NCBI GenBank assembly: GCA_031216915.1
Contig: CM062288.1
Location: forward strand, 184,166,596-184,230,595
From: Pictodentalium vernedei
Lineage: Eukaryota > Mollusca > Scaphopoda > Dentaliida > Dentaliidae
DNA: 64,000 nucleotides
Direction of reading: 5' to 3'
The notes under the pieces were generated by a model. It had not been told where the DNA came from. It saw only the letters and a list, made by a program, of their open reading frames with translations, and did no database searches. The translations under genes and the position numbers were made by a program. Below, piece by piece: positions 21,049 through 33,037 of the stretch. The first letter of the stretch is position 1. Each line of letters opens with the position of its first letter.

Positions 21049-23112
21049 ATGACTGACGTAACAGATTGACATATTTTGCTTATTTTTATATACCTAGTGA
21101 CTGTAAATTTAAATTAAATTTCCCTTACTATTATGTCATGCCTCCAAACTATACAGTAGAATAAGAAAGAACATCCTTCTCGAAAATACCTGGAAGCAGG
21201 GTGGAATTTTGTGTCGTGACTGAGGTAACACAAAAAGGACATGACTTTTTCTGGTGGTTCAGATTATTAAATAGTCTCCTCAAACTATTCGCAGGACATG
21301 TCCAGTTTATATATGTATATATCTATGATGAACACATGATAAAACATGATCACTGTTTTTGAGGAACATTAGGTATATTACAGAGAGGGATGAAAAGTTT
21401 GCGTGACTGATGTAATGTGACTGACGTAACAAGTTTGAACAAAGATTTCTGTGTCTTCAGATTTGAACAATTATGCAAAATTGCTTATCTAATTGACTTA
21501 TTTTAATCTGTCCTGTTTCTTGTGTTTTCTTTTATTACATTATTTCCCTCTTAGCTCATAGAATTATATAGAATCAAGTATTAACTGGTAGAGTGATGGA
21601 AGCCCATATTTAGGCTTTACTAAAAGTGACAGGCAATAACTGTCTGTAGCTACATTCTGCCTGAGGAAGCCTTTATTGACCCTGATATGAATCAGATTTT
21701 TTATACAATACCTTGCTCTCAGACATTTAATTGGATAGTGCCTACATGTATAAGGCATTATCCAATTAAATGTAATAGAGCAGTATATGATGAGCTTTGA
21801 TTTGTTGTCAGAAAAAACTCTTTACCAGTTAAAATCCACTTAAATGACTTTTGTAAAGATCGGTTCATAAATATGGCCTCTAGCCTGAGCCGTATAGAAG
21901 TTGTGTACAAAAAACTGATTGGTGGACCTAATTTCGGTACAAAATGGCCACTGGCAGCCATCTTGAATTTTGGACCGCACTCAGAAACACGCATTCTCGT
22001 CCCAAGGTGATAACAGAGGTACCCAAGAAGTTTTGTGAAGATCGGTTGATAAATACAGCCTCTAGCCCGAACCGTATTGACATGTGTACTTACTGTGTGC
22101 AAGTAGCACTGAAAAAATCAAAGTTCATCTAATTTGCATAATTTCTGCACGAGAAAAAAACCTGTATTATATGTGATGTATCCCATTGAACTAAACATTC
22201 ACACACAAAATTTTTCAAATCAGCGCTTTCATATGGAAGTTCTGTGCAAAAATCTGATTGCACCTAATTTTGTACAAAATGGCTGCCATCGGCCATCTTG
22301 AATTTTGGACTGCACCCCAAAACACTCGTTCTCGTCCCACGGTGATACCAAAGGTACTCAAGAAGATTCGTAAAGATCGGTTTATAAATATGGCCTCAGA
22401 CCTCTAGCCCGAGCCGTATTGGCATTTACACTTGCAGTGCTGAAAGTAACACTAAATACATCAAAGTTAGTCTAATTTGCATAATTTACGTACGAGAAAA
22501 AAACCTGTATTATATGTGATGTATCCCATGGTACTAAACATTCATACAAAAAATTATTCAAATCAGCGCTTACATATGGAAGTTCTGCGCAAAAATCTGA
22601 ATTCACCTAAGTCTGTACAAAATGGCCGCCAGCGGCCAACTTGAATTTCGGATCGGGCCCAAAAGCACTCGTTCTCGTCCCACGGTCATAACAAAGGTAC
22701 CTAAGAAGTTTCATAACGATTGGGTCATAAATACGGCCTCTAGCCCGAGCCGTATTGAATTGTTGACAGAGAGACGGACGACTGGCCATGGCATAAGCTC
22801 AAATTTGGCTTCGCCAAATTTGAGCTAAAAATGAATTTGTACAAAATTAGGGTCTTGTATAATTAATACATGTGCAGTCTGCGAAAATTTCACAATGTGA
22901 CTGACGTAACAGTCTGTGACTGACGTAACGCGTGACTGATGTGACATTTTCGATGGGCAAAATATTTATGTTCTATCTCATAAAGTCAAATAATAATTTG
23001 CTCAATTCATTTCAACTGTAATGAAGGAGGAGATTTTACAATGCCATTGGTTTCTGTTCATATCCATCTCTATGGCATCAATGTAAGGTACTTTATCGTG
23101 ACTGACGTAACA
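21049..23112. repeat. Eight dispersed copies of GTGACTGACGTAACA
   Basis: Copies of GTGACTGACGTAACA, exact or with one to three changes, start near 21,049, 21,216, 21,402, 21,417, 22,896, 22,915, 22,931 and 23,098. All are on the same strand, partly in close pairs, and the sequence between them is unrelated. The core TGACGTAA resembles a CREB/ATF site. They lie in the 5' non-monomer part of family C, on both sides of the nested element at about 21,830-22,829. Function unknown. Confidence 0.65.
21830..22829 (+). mobile_element. Nested element of the family C type, 5' end unclear
   Basis: Three monomers (TTGAATTTTGGAC-type marks at about 21,961, 22,303 and 22,634), a short GAGACGGACGA tract and a perfect 14-bp-arm hairpin at 22,796-22,826 (AGCTCAAATTTGGC / GCCAAATTTGAGCT) followed by AAAA. 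I could not find the matching 5' motif, so the left border is a guess. Confidence 0.5.
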
Positions 23113-25046
23113 TTATAAACACCTATAACTTCAGAAGAATGGAGTATTAATATGTTTGTTTGAATAATGATCCAAACTTCTAAATAAATATCACACAACT
23201 TTATTCTTCAATAAACATCATGAAATAATAGTCTAATCAATCTAAAAACATGAATACTTCTTTTGCAAATAACATCCATGGTGTAGTTATAACACACTTT
23301 AAAATGTATAGCCTCAAATAATTTTTAAAAATTTTAGAAGTACTTACAAACTCGCGGTAAATTTTGTTATTTCAGTTAACTTTGATATGTTGGCTACACA
23401 AATCAAGCAATTTATAATGGATATGGCCAATTATAATTTTCACCTGTCATGTCCTACCTTGCGTGGAATTGCCCATGTATAGTATGTGACACAGCAATGA
23501 AAATATCTAGGTAATGACCTGATAACAACAGTACATGTAAAGTATTGTAACGGTCTGTACATAAATGCTGACCGTAGCCTGTAGCAAATGTGTTACATAG
23601 GTAAAGTGTTGTAAAGGTGGGCGACAGTTAGATGCTAAACTAGAAAAGAAATCTATGAGTCCCAGAGTGGGTCACATTCGTTCTGTCACATGGTGATAAC
23701 AAAGGTACCCCAAGAAGTTTCGTGAAGTCTAGTTCATAAATACAGACTCTAGCCCGCACCGTATTGACATGTGCACTTACTGTGTATAAGTAGCACTGAA
23801 CAAATCAAAGTTCATCTAATTTGCATAATTTCTGCACGAGAAAAAAACCTGTATTATATGTGATGTATTCCATGTTACTAAACATTTCTACAAAAATTTA
23901 TTCAAATCAGAACTTTCATACAGAAGTTCTGTACAAAAAACTGATTGCACTAATTTTGGTACAAAAAGGTTGCTGGTGGCCATCTTGAATTTTGGACCGC
24001 ACCCAAAAACACTTGTTCTTGTCCCACGGTGATAACAAAGGTACCCACCCAGGAAGTTTCAAAAAGATTGGTTCATAAATACGGCCTCTAGCCTGAGCCG
24101 TGTAGAAGTTGTGTACAAAAAACTGATTGGACCGAATTTCGGTACAAAATGGCCACTGGCAGCCATCCTGAATTTTGGACCGCACCCAGAAACACTCGTT
24201 CTCTTCCCAAGGTGATAACAAAGGTACCCAAGAAGTTTCGTGAAGATCGGTTCATAAATACAGACTCTAGCCCGAGCCGTATTGACATGTACACTTACTG
24301 TGTATAAGTAGCACTGAATAAATCAAAGTTCTTCTAATTTGCATAATTTTTGCTCGAGAAAAAAACCTGTATTATATGTGATGTATTCCATGTCACTAAA
24401 CATTCATACAGAAATTTATTCAATGCAGAACTTTCATATAAAAGTTGTGTACAAAAAACTGATTGCACCCATTTTGGTACAAAATGGCCGCCAGCAGCCA
24501 TCTTGAATTTTGGACTGCACCCAAAAACACTCATTCTCGTCCCAAGGTGATAACAAATGTGCCCAAGAAGTTTCGTCTGGATCGGTTCATAAATACAGCC
24601 TCTAGCCCAAGCCGTATTGGCATTTGCAGTTAAAGTGCTGAAAGTAACATTAAATAGATCAAAGTTAGTCTAATTGGCATAATTTATGCACGAGAAAAAA
24701 ACCTGTATTATATGTGATGTATCCCATGGTACCAAACATTCACACAGAAAATTATTCAAATCAGTGCTTTCATATGGAAGTTCTGCGCAAAAATCTGATT
24801 GCACCTAATTTTGGTACAAAATGGCTGCCAGCGGCCGTCTTAAATTTCGGACCGGACCCAAAAACACTCATTCTCGTCTCACGGTGATAACAAAGGTACC
24901 CAAGAAGTTTCGTAAAGATCGGTTCATAAATACGGCCTCTAGCCCGAGCCGTGTGTATGGCATGACGGACAGACAGATGGACAGATGGATGATGGACAGC
25001 AGGCCATAGCAATACCTCAAATTTGGCTTCGCCAAAGTTGAGCTAA

Positions 25047-25476
25047 AAACTATAGGGACATTTTGGAGAGAGGACCAGCAGTGTCCCCTTGCCGCGTTAG
25101 GACCGATAGTGTCCACTCGCCTAACACAAACAATGACACCCGTCAACATTGTCAAACCTGACACATGGAGCAAGAATTAGTGGTAGTAGTACATCAACAA
25201 TACTCAAGACAACGAACATGTAAATAGAGGAAAGGCTTCCTCTATTTGCCCTACTATTAGATAAATATTATTACCTAAAATCTAATATATGTCATTGTAC
25301 CACCACCAAATCTACACAAATAAGATAACATTAAAATACAATCGATGAAATAAATACATCCAAAAGAAAAATTCCTTCCAAAAAAAATTTTTGAAAAAAA
25401 TTTTTTTTCTTAAATAAGAGCCCAAGTTCCCAAAGGGAACGATGAGCCTAAAAAAGCCTAAGTGTGCACAAATTAT
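25047..25476. other. DIRS-like copy 1 interior between nested elements
   Basis: Homologous by eye to about 44,950-45,180 of copy 2 (A/T-rich tract, then CCCAAGGGAAC-like block, then CTAAGTGTG). It contains a small hairpin at 25,221-25,247 (AAATAGAGGAA / TTCCTCTATTT). No open frame of note. Confidence 0.5.
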
Positions 25477-28165
25477 AACAAGAGGCCCCAGGGGGCCTGA
25501 GGGCGCTCACCTGACATGGTAGCCTAAATATCAACCCAGAGAATTGATTTCCACAAGTTGCATCTGCTCCTCCTAAGAAAAGCTGAAACCAAATATCCAA
25601 ATATTCTGACCAGTGGATCTAAAAAAAGATTTTTAAAGAATATTCCTCATATTGAACTAAGTCATAATTCAGGCTCCCACAGGGAGCCCATATATGAACC
25701 CAGGGACTTGGCTTTAACAAACCTGAATCTCACACCCCTAAGGATTCTGCACACCAAATATCAAAACATTCCGACTGCTGGATCTGAAGAAGATTTTTAA
25801 AGAAAATTCCTCATTTTGAACCAAGTTACAATTCGAGCTCCCACAATCAGCCCAAATATGGACCTAGGGACATAGCTTGAACAAACTTGAATCTTACCCC
25901 CCTAAGGATGCTGCATAAAAAATATCAAAAGCATTCATCTGCTGGATCTGAAGATTTTAAAGAAAATTCCTCATTTTGAACTAAGTTGTCATTCAGGCTC
26001 CCATAGTGAGCCCAAACATGAACCAAGGGACTTGGCTTGAACAAACTTGAATCTCAGCCCCCTAAGGTTGCTCCATGCCAAATATCAAAACATTCCAACT
26101 GCTGAATCTGAAGAAGAAGATTTTTAAAGAAAAATTCCTCATATTGACTAAGTTATAATTTGGGCTCCCACAGGGAGCCCAAATATGGACCCATGGACTT
26201 CGCTTTAACACACTTGAATCCCCCCCCTCCCCCCCAAGGATGCTACTCACCACATATCAAACCATTCCGACTGCTGGATCTGAAGAAGAAGATTTTTTAA
26301 GAAAATTCCTCATTTCGAACAAAGTTACAATTCAAGCTCCCACAGTGAGCCCAAATATGGACCTAGGGACATGGCTTGAACAAACTTGAATCTCACCCCC
26401 CTAAGGATACTGCATACCAAATATCACAAGATTCTGCCAGCTGGATCTTGAGAAGAAGATTTTCAAAGAAATTTGCCTGAAAAGCACTAAGTTCGAATTT
26501 GGGCTTCTATAGTGAGCCCAAATATGAATCCAGGTGGCTGATTTGAACAAACTGGAATCAGATCCACCCCACAATGTTGCATACCAAATATCAAAAGATT
26601 CTGCCTGCAGGATCTGGAGAAGAAGATTTTCAAAGAAATTTGCCTGAAATGCACTAAGTTCGAATTCGAGCTTCTATAGTGAGCCCAAATATGAATCTAG
26701 GGAGCTGATTTGAACAAAATAGAATCAGATCCACCCACAATGTTGCATACCAAATATCAAAAGATTCTGCCTGCTGGATCTGGAGAAGATGATTTTTTAA
26801 GAAATTTGCCTGAAAAGCACTAAGTTCAAATTTGGGCTCCTATACTGAGCCCAAATATAAACCCAGGGAGCCGATTTGAACAAACTTGAATCAGATCCAC
26901 CCCACAATGTTGCATACCCAATATCAAAAGATTCTGCCTGCTGGATCTTGAGAAGAAGATTTTCAAAGAAATTTGCCTGAAATGCACTAAGTTCAAATTT
27001 GGGCTCCTATACTGAGCCCAAATATAAACCCAAGGGGCCGATTTGAACAAACTTGAATCAGATCCACCCCACAATGTTGCATACCAAATATCAAAAGATT
27101 CTGCCCGCTGGATCTGGAGAAGAAGATTTTCAAAGAAATTTGCCTGAAATGCAGTAAGTTCAAATTTGGGCTCCTATACTGAGCCCAAATATAAACCCAG
27201 GGGGCCAATTTGAACAAACTTGAATCAGATCTACCCCACAATGTTGCATACCAAATATCAAAACATTCTGCCTGCTGGATCTGGAGAAGAAGATTTTTTA
27301 AGAAATTTGCCTGAAATGCACTAAGTTCGAAATCGGGCTCCTATACTGAGCCCAAATATGAACCCAGGGGGCCGATTTGAACAAACTTGAATCAGATCCA
27401 CCCTCCAATGTTGCATACCAAATATCAAAAGATTCTGCCTGCTGGATCTGTAGAAGAAGAATTTTTAATGTTTTTTCCCATTGCCTAGTGTTAAAAAGTG
27501 CTGACTCAGCACTTTTTCAAAGTCCCGAAACTGTACCCTATGATAAAACCGATGGCATTTTTTTTTTACCAATTCTTTCTGTTGGTCCTAAGGAAGCTTC
27601 ACACCAACTAAAAATTCTCGGTGCCGTGCAGTTTTGGAGATATGGGCGTTTTAATTTTTTTCTATTTTTAGCTCCTGCGGTTCCCATGGGGCTACGGGAA
27701 AAAAAAAATCAGCATAAATTAGGTACTTATGACCCAATAAACCCTCACATAAAATTTGGTTCAAATCAGCCTCTCGGTTTGGAAAATAGAAATTTTGGGC
27801 GGGGCCAAAAATTTTGCCCCTCCCATAACGACGCCAAGTATAGCCCCACAAACTTCTCTTGAACAAATCTGAGTCTACACCTCAAAAGGAAGCTGCACAC
27901 CAAATATCAAGTCTCTGCTACTGCTGGTTCATGAGAAGAAGATTTTTTAAGATTTCAGCACACTTTTTGGGTGTGGCCCTACCCACGGGCGAGGCAACTT
28001 GATGTGAACAAAATCAAATTGCGATGTCATAACAAACTATTATCTCAAATATCAATTAAATTGGTTCAGCGGTTTGGGAGGAGAAGACGCAAACACCATG
28101 TTCACGGACGACGGACGGTGAGTGATCACTATAGCTCTCCTGACTGAAAGTCAGGTGAGCTAAAA
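25477..28165 (+). mobile_element. Helentron/pearl-like element, GAGCCCAAAT family, complete
   Basis: Starts AACAAGAGGCCCC with a GGCCCC/GGGGCC hairpin, then GCTCACCTGAC. The body has about 14 monomers of about 167 bp (for example the GGGCTCCTATACTGAGCCC mark at 26,834, 27,001, 27,168 and 27,335). A unique 3' part of about 700 bp has GGACGACGGACGG near 28,107. The end is a hairpin at 28,133-28,161 (AGCTCtCCTGAC / GTCAGGTGAGCT) plus AAAA. The last arm GTCAGGTGAGC is the reverse complement of the 5' GCTCACCTGAC. A 161-codon open frame at 27,377-27,862 has no recognisable domain and is treated as chance. Confidence 0.78.
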
Positions 28166-28853
28166 ATATGCTATAAAATTAACTACCACACTACCAGAAT
28201 ACTTAATGTTACTTACAACTGTCGTTCCTAAAAATAATAGGCAACTACCTAGAGCATTGTCAATGTAAACAAAAACCGGAAACAAGAACCCAGGCAACAC
28301 GGCCCGAAGTCAGTAACAGAAATAAGACTATCTGATGTAAAGCAAGATCTTCATCAGAAGAAAAAATGATACATCGGATGTATGATGCATGACCAAAATG
28401 CCAAAACACCCCAAGGGTGAGGACGTAACCCTGGGGATGTACAGAATAATCTTCTGTATAATACGTTAAACTCCCAAGAAATTTTATAAAATAATTTCAA
28501 TAAAACAAGCCAAAAGGCTTAACTGGAGATGGGGGGGGGGGGGGGGGGGGGGGGAGGGGCAAGGGGGGGGGGATCAAGAGAAGGAAAGGAAGGAATACTA
28601 AACAAACAGTGGACAAATCATTATCAATGAATGATGATGTCAGGCCTATCTCCCGAAATTGGGGAACATGAACTAATTTTTATAAATATTATAAAATTAC
28701 AGCCCTGAACATTTCAAATCACTGTTCCTTCCTTCCTTTATCCAGTTGTGTTCTTGGATCCACCAATTTAACCATTAATTGGTGTCTGGCATCATTATTA
28801 ATTGATATTTAAAAAGCACAAATGTCAGTTTGTTGTTATCTGACAAGGGCTAA
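28166..28853. other. DIRS-like copy 1 interior next to the right terminal repeat
   Basis: Matches about 45,185-45,690 of copy 2 (AAACTCCCAAGAAATTT and the CCCGAAATTGGGGAACATGAA block). It contains a 24-base G run at 28,531-28,554. No gene recognised. Confidence 0.5.
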
Positions 28854-29062
28854 ACAAAGAATGATGTAGGTGCCAGATTTGGTGACTTCCTGGTGTCTGC
28901 GCATGCGTGGAGGGTAATGTATGAAGGGCCAGATAGGACTTCTAATTTTCGGTTTTGCATGCAAATTTGGGGGATTGGGGGGCAAAATTTGTGTTTGGCC
29001 CTAGATATTTTTGGGTTAGCACCAGCTAGTCTGGGCCATTGGTATACAGTATAAAAAATATT
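28854..29062. repeat. Right inverted terminal repeat of DIRS-like copy 1
   Basis: Reverse complement of 8,225-8,453; contains TGCGCATGCG, GGGCCAGATAGGACTT, AATTTTCGGTTTTGCATGC and CACCAGCTAGTCTGGGCC. The host monomer resumes straight after it with TTACCTGGGGGACTT, continuing the array broken at 8,224. Confidence 0.85.
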
Positions 29063-29469
29063 ACCTGGGGGACTTCATTTGAACAAACATGAATCTAACC
29101 CCTGTAATGATGTTGTACAGCAGACATTAAAAGATTCGGACTGGTGTTTCTGTAGAAGAAGATTCTTTAAAGAGTATGTCTCACATTGCACCAAGATAAA
29201 ATTCAGGCTCCTGTATTGAGCCCAAATCTTCAACCAATGCTAACCCTGCTGGTGTGGAGTTAGTATGTTGGGGAGCTGACAGCTGCTCGCCGTTGCTCGG
29301 TGGTTCACTCTGGGTACTCCGGCTTCCTCCACCTGTAAAACTGCCATGGTCATGATTAGCCACAGTGCAGAAATATATTACCTTAAACCCCATTAAATAA
29401 ATAAATAAATTGAGCCCAAATGTAATCCAAGGGGCTTAATTTTTATTAAAAATAGGCCGATGAAATCGT
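29063..29469 (+). mobile_element. Continuation of the GAGCCCAAAT-family element
   Basis: Picks up in phase from 8,224 (TTCATTTGAACAAACATGAAT, GATGTTGTACAGCAGACATT, TGAGCCCAAAT). It is interrupted by the SINE at 29,228-29,409 and then by the element starting about 29,470. Confidence 0.7.
29228..29409 (+). mobile_element. SINE, 5' truncated
   Basis: Matches the 3' half of the SINE at 5,079-5,428 (TTCAACCAATGCTAACCCTG to ATTAAATAAATAAATAAA). Flanked by a 12-bp duplication TTGAGCCCAAAT (29,216-29,227; 29,410-29,421). Confidence 0.8.
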
Positions 29470-31340
29470 CAGACGTGTACCCATAAGTGCAAATAGTAGA
29501 AAGCTGTATGACAGAGGGCCACCCCGGATGCCGACATTATGTACACCATACATGGTATGGGTACATATAGAAATGGATTGGAGGAGTCCCTAATTTGATG
29601 GATAAAGGGTTAATATCTCCAGATCAAATTATTAGATTTACATAAAAAACTATACAGCACAGCACATCAGTAACCTGAATACATATATAAAGTAACCTGA
29701 TAATCAGATTAATATTTTTTGAGTTATCACATGCCGAAGAAATGGATTGGATGAGTTCTCAATTTGAAGGATAAAGGGTTAATATCACATGATCAAATAA
29801 TCAGATTTACACCAAAAACTATACAGCTCGGCACATCAAACCTGAACACATATATGAAGTAATGTGACAATGGGACTGATATTTTTTGAGTTATCTCATG
29901 CCACAGGGATTGGAGGAATTTTCAATTTGAAGAATAAAGGGTTAATATCTCAGGATCAAATTATCAGATTTACACCAAAAACTATACAGCTCGGCACATC
30001 AGTAACCTGAACACAAATATAAAATAACTTGACAATCCAAGCAATATTTTCAAGTTATCGAATTCCAAAGGGATTGGAGGAATTTTCAATTTGAAGGATA
30101 AAGGGTTAATATCTCAGGATCAAAATAGCAGATTTACACCCAAAACTGTACAGCTGGGCACATCAGTAACCTGGACACAAATATAAAGTAACTTGACAAT
30201 CCAAGCAATATTTTTAAAGTTATCGAATGCCAAAGGGATTGGAGAAATTTTCAATTTGAAGGATAAAGGGTTAATATCTCAGGATCAAATTATCAGATTT
30301 ACACCAAAAACTATACAGCTCGGCACATCAGTAACCTGAACACAAATATAAAGAAACTTGACAATCCAAGCAATATTTTTCAAGTTATCGAATGCCAACA
30401 GGACTGGAGGAATTTTCAATTTGAAGGATAAAGGGTTAATATCTCAGGATCAAATTATCAGATTTACAACAAAAACTATACAACTTGGCACATCAGTAAC
30501 TTGAACACAAATATAAAGTAACGTGACAATCCAAGCAATATTTTTCAAGTTATGGAATGCCAAAGGAATTGGAGGAATTTTCAATTTGAAGGATAAAGGG
30601 TTAATATCTTAGGATCAAATTATCAGATGTACACCAAAAACTACACAGCTCGGCACATCAGTAAACTGAACACAAATATCAAGTAAGTTGATAATTCAAG
30701 CAATATAGCCAAAGGGATTGGAGGAATTTTCAATTTGAAGGATAAAGGGTTAATATCACAGGATCAAATTATCAGATTTACACCAAAAACGATACAGCTC
30801 GGCACATCAGTAAACTGAACACAAATATAAAGTAACTTGACAATCCAAGCAATATTTTTCAAGTTATCGAATGCCAAAGGGATTGGAGGAATTTTAAATC
30901 TGAAGGATAAAGGGTTAATATCTCAGGATCAAAATAACCGATTTACACCAAAAACTATACAGCTCGGAACATCAGTAACCTGAAGATACATGTGAAGCAA
31001 CATGACAATTGGATTGATATTTTTTGAGTTATCTCATGCCAAAGGGATTGGAAGAATTCTCAATCTGAAGGATAAAGAGTTAATATCTCGGGATCAAATT
31101 ATCAGATTTACACCAAAAACTATACAGCTCGGCACATCAGTAACCTGAATACAAATATAAAGTAAGTTGACAATCCAAGCAATATTTTTCAAGTTATTGT
31201 ATGCCAAAGAAATGGAAACGGATGCCGGATGGACGGACTGACAGATGGACAGACGGATGGACAAAGGATGGACGAACGACGGATGGCCACCCCGGATGCC
31301 GGCATTATGTGTACCATACATAGTATGGGTACACATAAAA
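29470..31340 (+). mobile_element. Helentron/pearl-like tandem-repeat element, family B
   Basis: The 5' motif GTGTACCCAT (29,475-29,484) is the reverse complement of the 3' arm ATGGGTACAC. The body has about ten monomers of about 165 bp with GGATAAAGGGTTAATATC, ACACCAAAAACTATACAGC and CACATCAGTAACCTGAACAC. A GGATGGACGGACTGACAG microsatellite (31,205-31,285) precedes the terminal hairpin (TGTGTACCATAC / GTATGGGTACACA, 31,309-31,335) and AAAA. A near copy of the hairpin region also occurs near the 5' end (29,518-29,570). Non-coding. Confidence 0.75.
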
Positions 31341-31980
31341 ATGGTATCTGACCCCCCTATTGATGTTGTATACCAATATCAAAAGATTCTGATCAGTGGT
31401 GCTGGAGACGATATTTTTAATTTTTGCAAAAATATGGACTCAGCATTTCTTTGATTCCCTCTATAGTAAACTATGAAGAACCGATGGCAATTTTTACCAT
31501 TCCATTCTACTGGTCCTAAGGATGCTTCATACCAAATAACAGATCTCTGTTCTGTGCAGTTTGGGAAATATGGACGTTTGAAAATATTTCTTTAGTTCAC
31601 GGCTTTCACACGGGGATACAAGTATTTGGGGTGTTTTGCATGAAGCAAATACTTAAGACTCAATCATATCACATACTAGTACCAGAATTGGTTCAAATCA
31701 GATCACTGGTTCAGGAAACAGAAATTTGGGGCATGGCCAAAAATCTTGGCCCTCCCATTACAAAGTCAATCAAATATTACTCCACGAACTTCATTTGAAC
31801 AAATTTAATTCTGCACCTCAAAAGGAAGATCACTACCAAATATCACGTCATTGTACCCACTGGTTCATGAGAAGAAGATTTTTTTTTTTAATTTTGAGCA
31901 TTTTCTCCCACCTCCTCCCAATGGGTCTGGGCAAGTTGATTTGAACAGAAACAAAATGAGATGTCAGAACAAGCAATCAC
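31341..31980 (+). mobile_element. Last piece of the interrupted GAGCCCAAAT-family element
   Basis: Corresponds to the unique 3' part of the complete copy at 25,477-28,165 (CCGATGGCAATTTTTACCATTC, CATGAGAAGAAGATTTTTT, GGCAAGTTGATTTGAACA). It stops at GATGTCAGAACAAGCAATCACG, short of the expected microsatellite and hairpin, where an inverted family A piece begins. Confidence 0.65.
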
Positions 31981-32630
31981 GTTTTGGCCAGGGTCGGTCA
32001 ACGTGACCTAGATTTGTTTAGCACAGTCTGCAGTTCATATTTATGAAGCAATTTCATTGTAACTTGGAAGGATAACTTGGTATGATGAATAGATGAGACT
32101 GTTATATTTTGGTCACAATCGGTCAGCCATTGCCGCAACCTGGTCACTTGCCCTAGATTCCTTTAGCACTGCTTACAGGTTGTTTTTATGAAGGGATTTC
32201 ATTGTAACTTGGTAGGATGACTTGGTATGATATCTAGATGAGACTCTCCGATTTTAGTCATGATCAATCAACCATGACTGCCTAACCATTACGTGACCTA
32301 GATTCCTTTAGCAAAGTCTACAAGTTATATTTATGAAAGGATTTCATTGTAACTTGGTAGGATGACTTGTTTTGGAATGATTTTACTGTAACTTCGTAAC
32401 TTTAGTTGACATACGTTAACTGTTGGGGCCTCATAACTCAGGTCTTAATTCTTTAGTACAACACTCAAATTATTCTTATTAAAAACATAGCATACAGGGA
32501 ACAGAAATTAACATATTCTCAATTATCACAATTCTTGTCTTATTTCATAATCCTTTCATAAACATTGGACATTATCCTTTTCATCAAACACTACACATAG
32601 TGAAGTTAAGATAAAGTGTCACTGACACAT
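31981..32630 (-). mobile_element. Inverted, truncated family A element (5' part)
   Basis: On the minus strand it begins TGTCAGTGACACTTTATCTTAACTTC and continues with the unique 5' part seen at 10,573-10,760 (GATGAAAAGGATAATGTCCA, CAGGGAACAGAAATTAAC-like). About three 146-bp monomers follow before the truncation. Confidence 0.7.
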
Positions 32631-33037
32631 TCATTCATTCACTTGTGAAAACAGTGAAAAGAAAAACACATTTCTTATGTAATGAATCCTTTGTGTGGGG
32701 TGGAGTTACAATATACAAACTGAAAATGACATCTTTGGGAGAAGTTTTTCATATCTAACAACGCCAGCTGAAAATATGGAGACAATGGCATTCAATTATT
32801 ATTAGTTTTGTGTGTTCTACTTATCGGATTTATACTTGGCTTCGTACAAGAAAAAATAAGTTTACCGATTTTTTCTATGTTATCGTCATTAAATTTAAAC
32901 CTTATTTTTTAAAATCGGGTCAAGTTGTCCACCAACCTGGGACAGCTCACCCCAAACCTGAGAACGACTTGTCCTGAGAAAAATGTCATTTGTCACATAC
33001 ATCTGAGCTCTCTGTAGTAACTAGTATGCCAGGTGTT

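Larger units (their letters stand above)
20984..25046 (+). mobile_element. Helentron/pearl-like tandem-repeat element, family C, with nested relative
   Basis: The 5' end reads ATGAAAGTGTCAATGACACT then AGCTCAACTT, nearly the same as family A. The 3' hairpin at 25,016-25,042 (CTCAAATTTGGC / GCCAAAGTTGAG) is followed by CTAAAA; its last bases AAGTTGAGCT are the reverse complement of the 5' AGCTCAACTT. Monomers are about 335 bp (two half units of about 167) with TGGACCGCACCCAAAAACAC, GTGATAACAAAGGTACC and TAAATACGGCCTCTAGCC. A GACGGACAGACAGATGG microsatellite precedes the hairpin. A related element ends at 22,829 inside it. Non-coding. Confidence 0.65.
8225..29062 (-). mobile_element. DIRS-like tyrosine-recombinase retroelement, copy 1 (decayed, with nested insertions)
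   Basis: Inverted terminal repeats of about 210-230 bp (8,225-8,453; 28,854-29,062) enclose about 8.6 kb once nested elements are subtracted. Just inside the left end, 8,535-8,619 joins the reverse complements of both outer ends, which is the internal complementary region typical of DIRS elements. In that family the region lies near the 3' end, so the element should be read on the minus strand; coding traces agree. The insertion splits a monomer of the surrounding array with no clear target duplication, as expected for recombinase integration. I cannot find reverse transcriptase, RNase H or recombinase motifs, so the copy is non-autonomous or decayed. Confidence 0.72.

Noticed and set aside
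27377..27862. 161-codon open frame inside a tandem-repeat element
   Set aside because: It runs from a monomer into the unique 3' part of a non-coding element. No domain is recognised and the equivalent region at 31,341-31,980 is not open.
8225..29062. Polinton/Maverick or a foldback DNA transposon
   Set aside because: The size and long inverted ends fit at first, but no integrase, polymerase B, ATPase or capsid frames are seen and no 6-bp duplication. The end-junction block near the left terminus is specific to DIRS-like elements.
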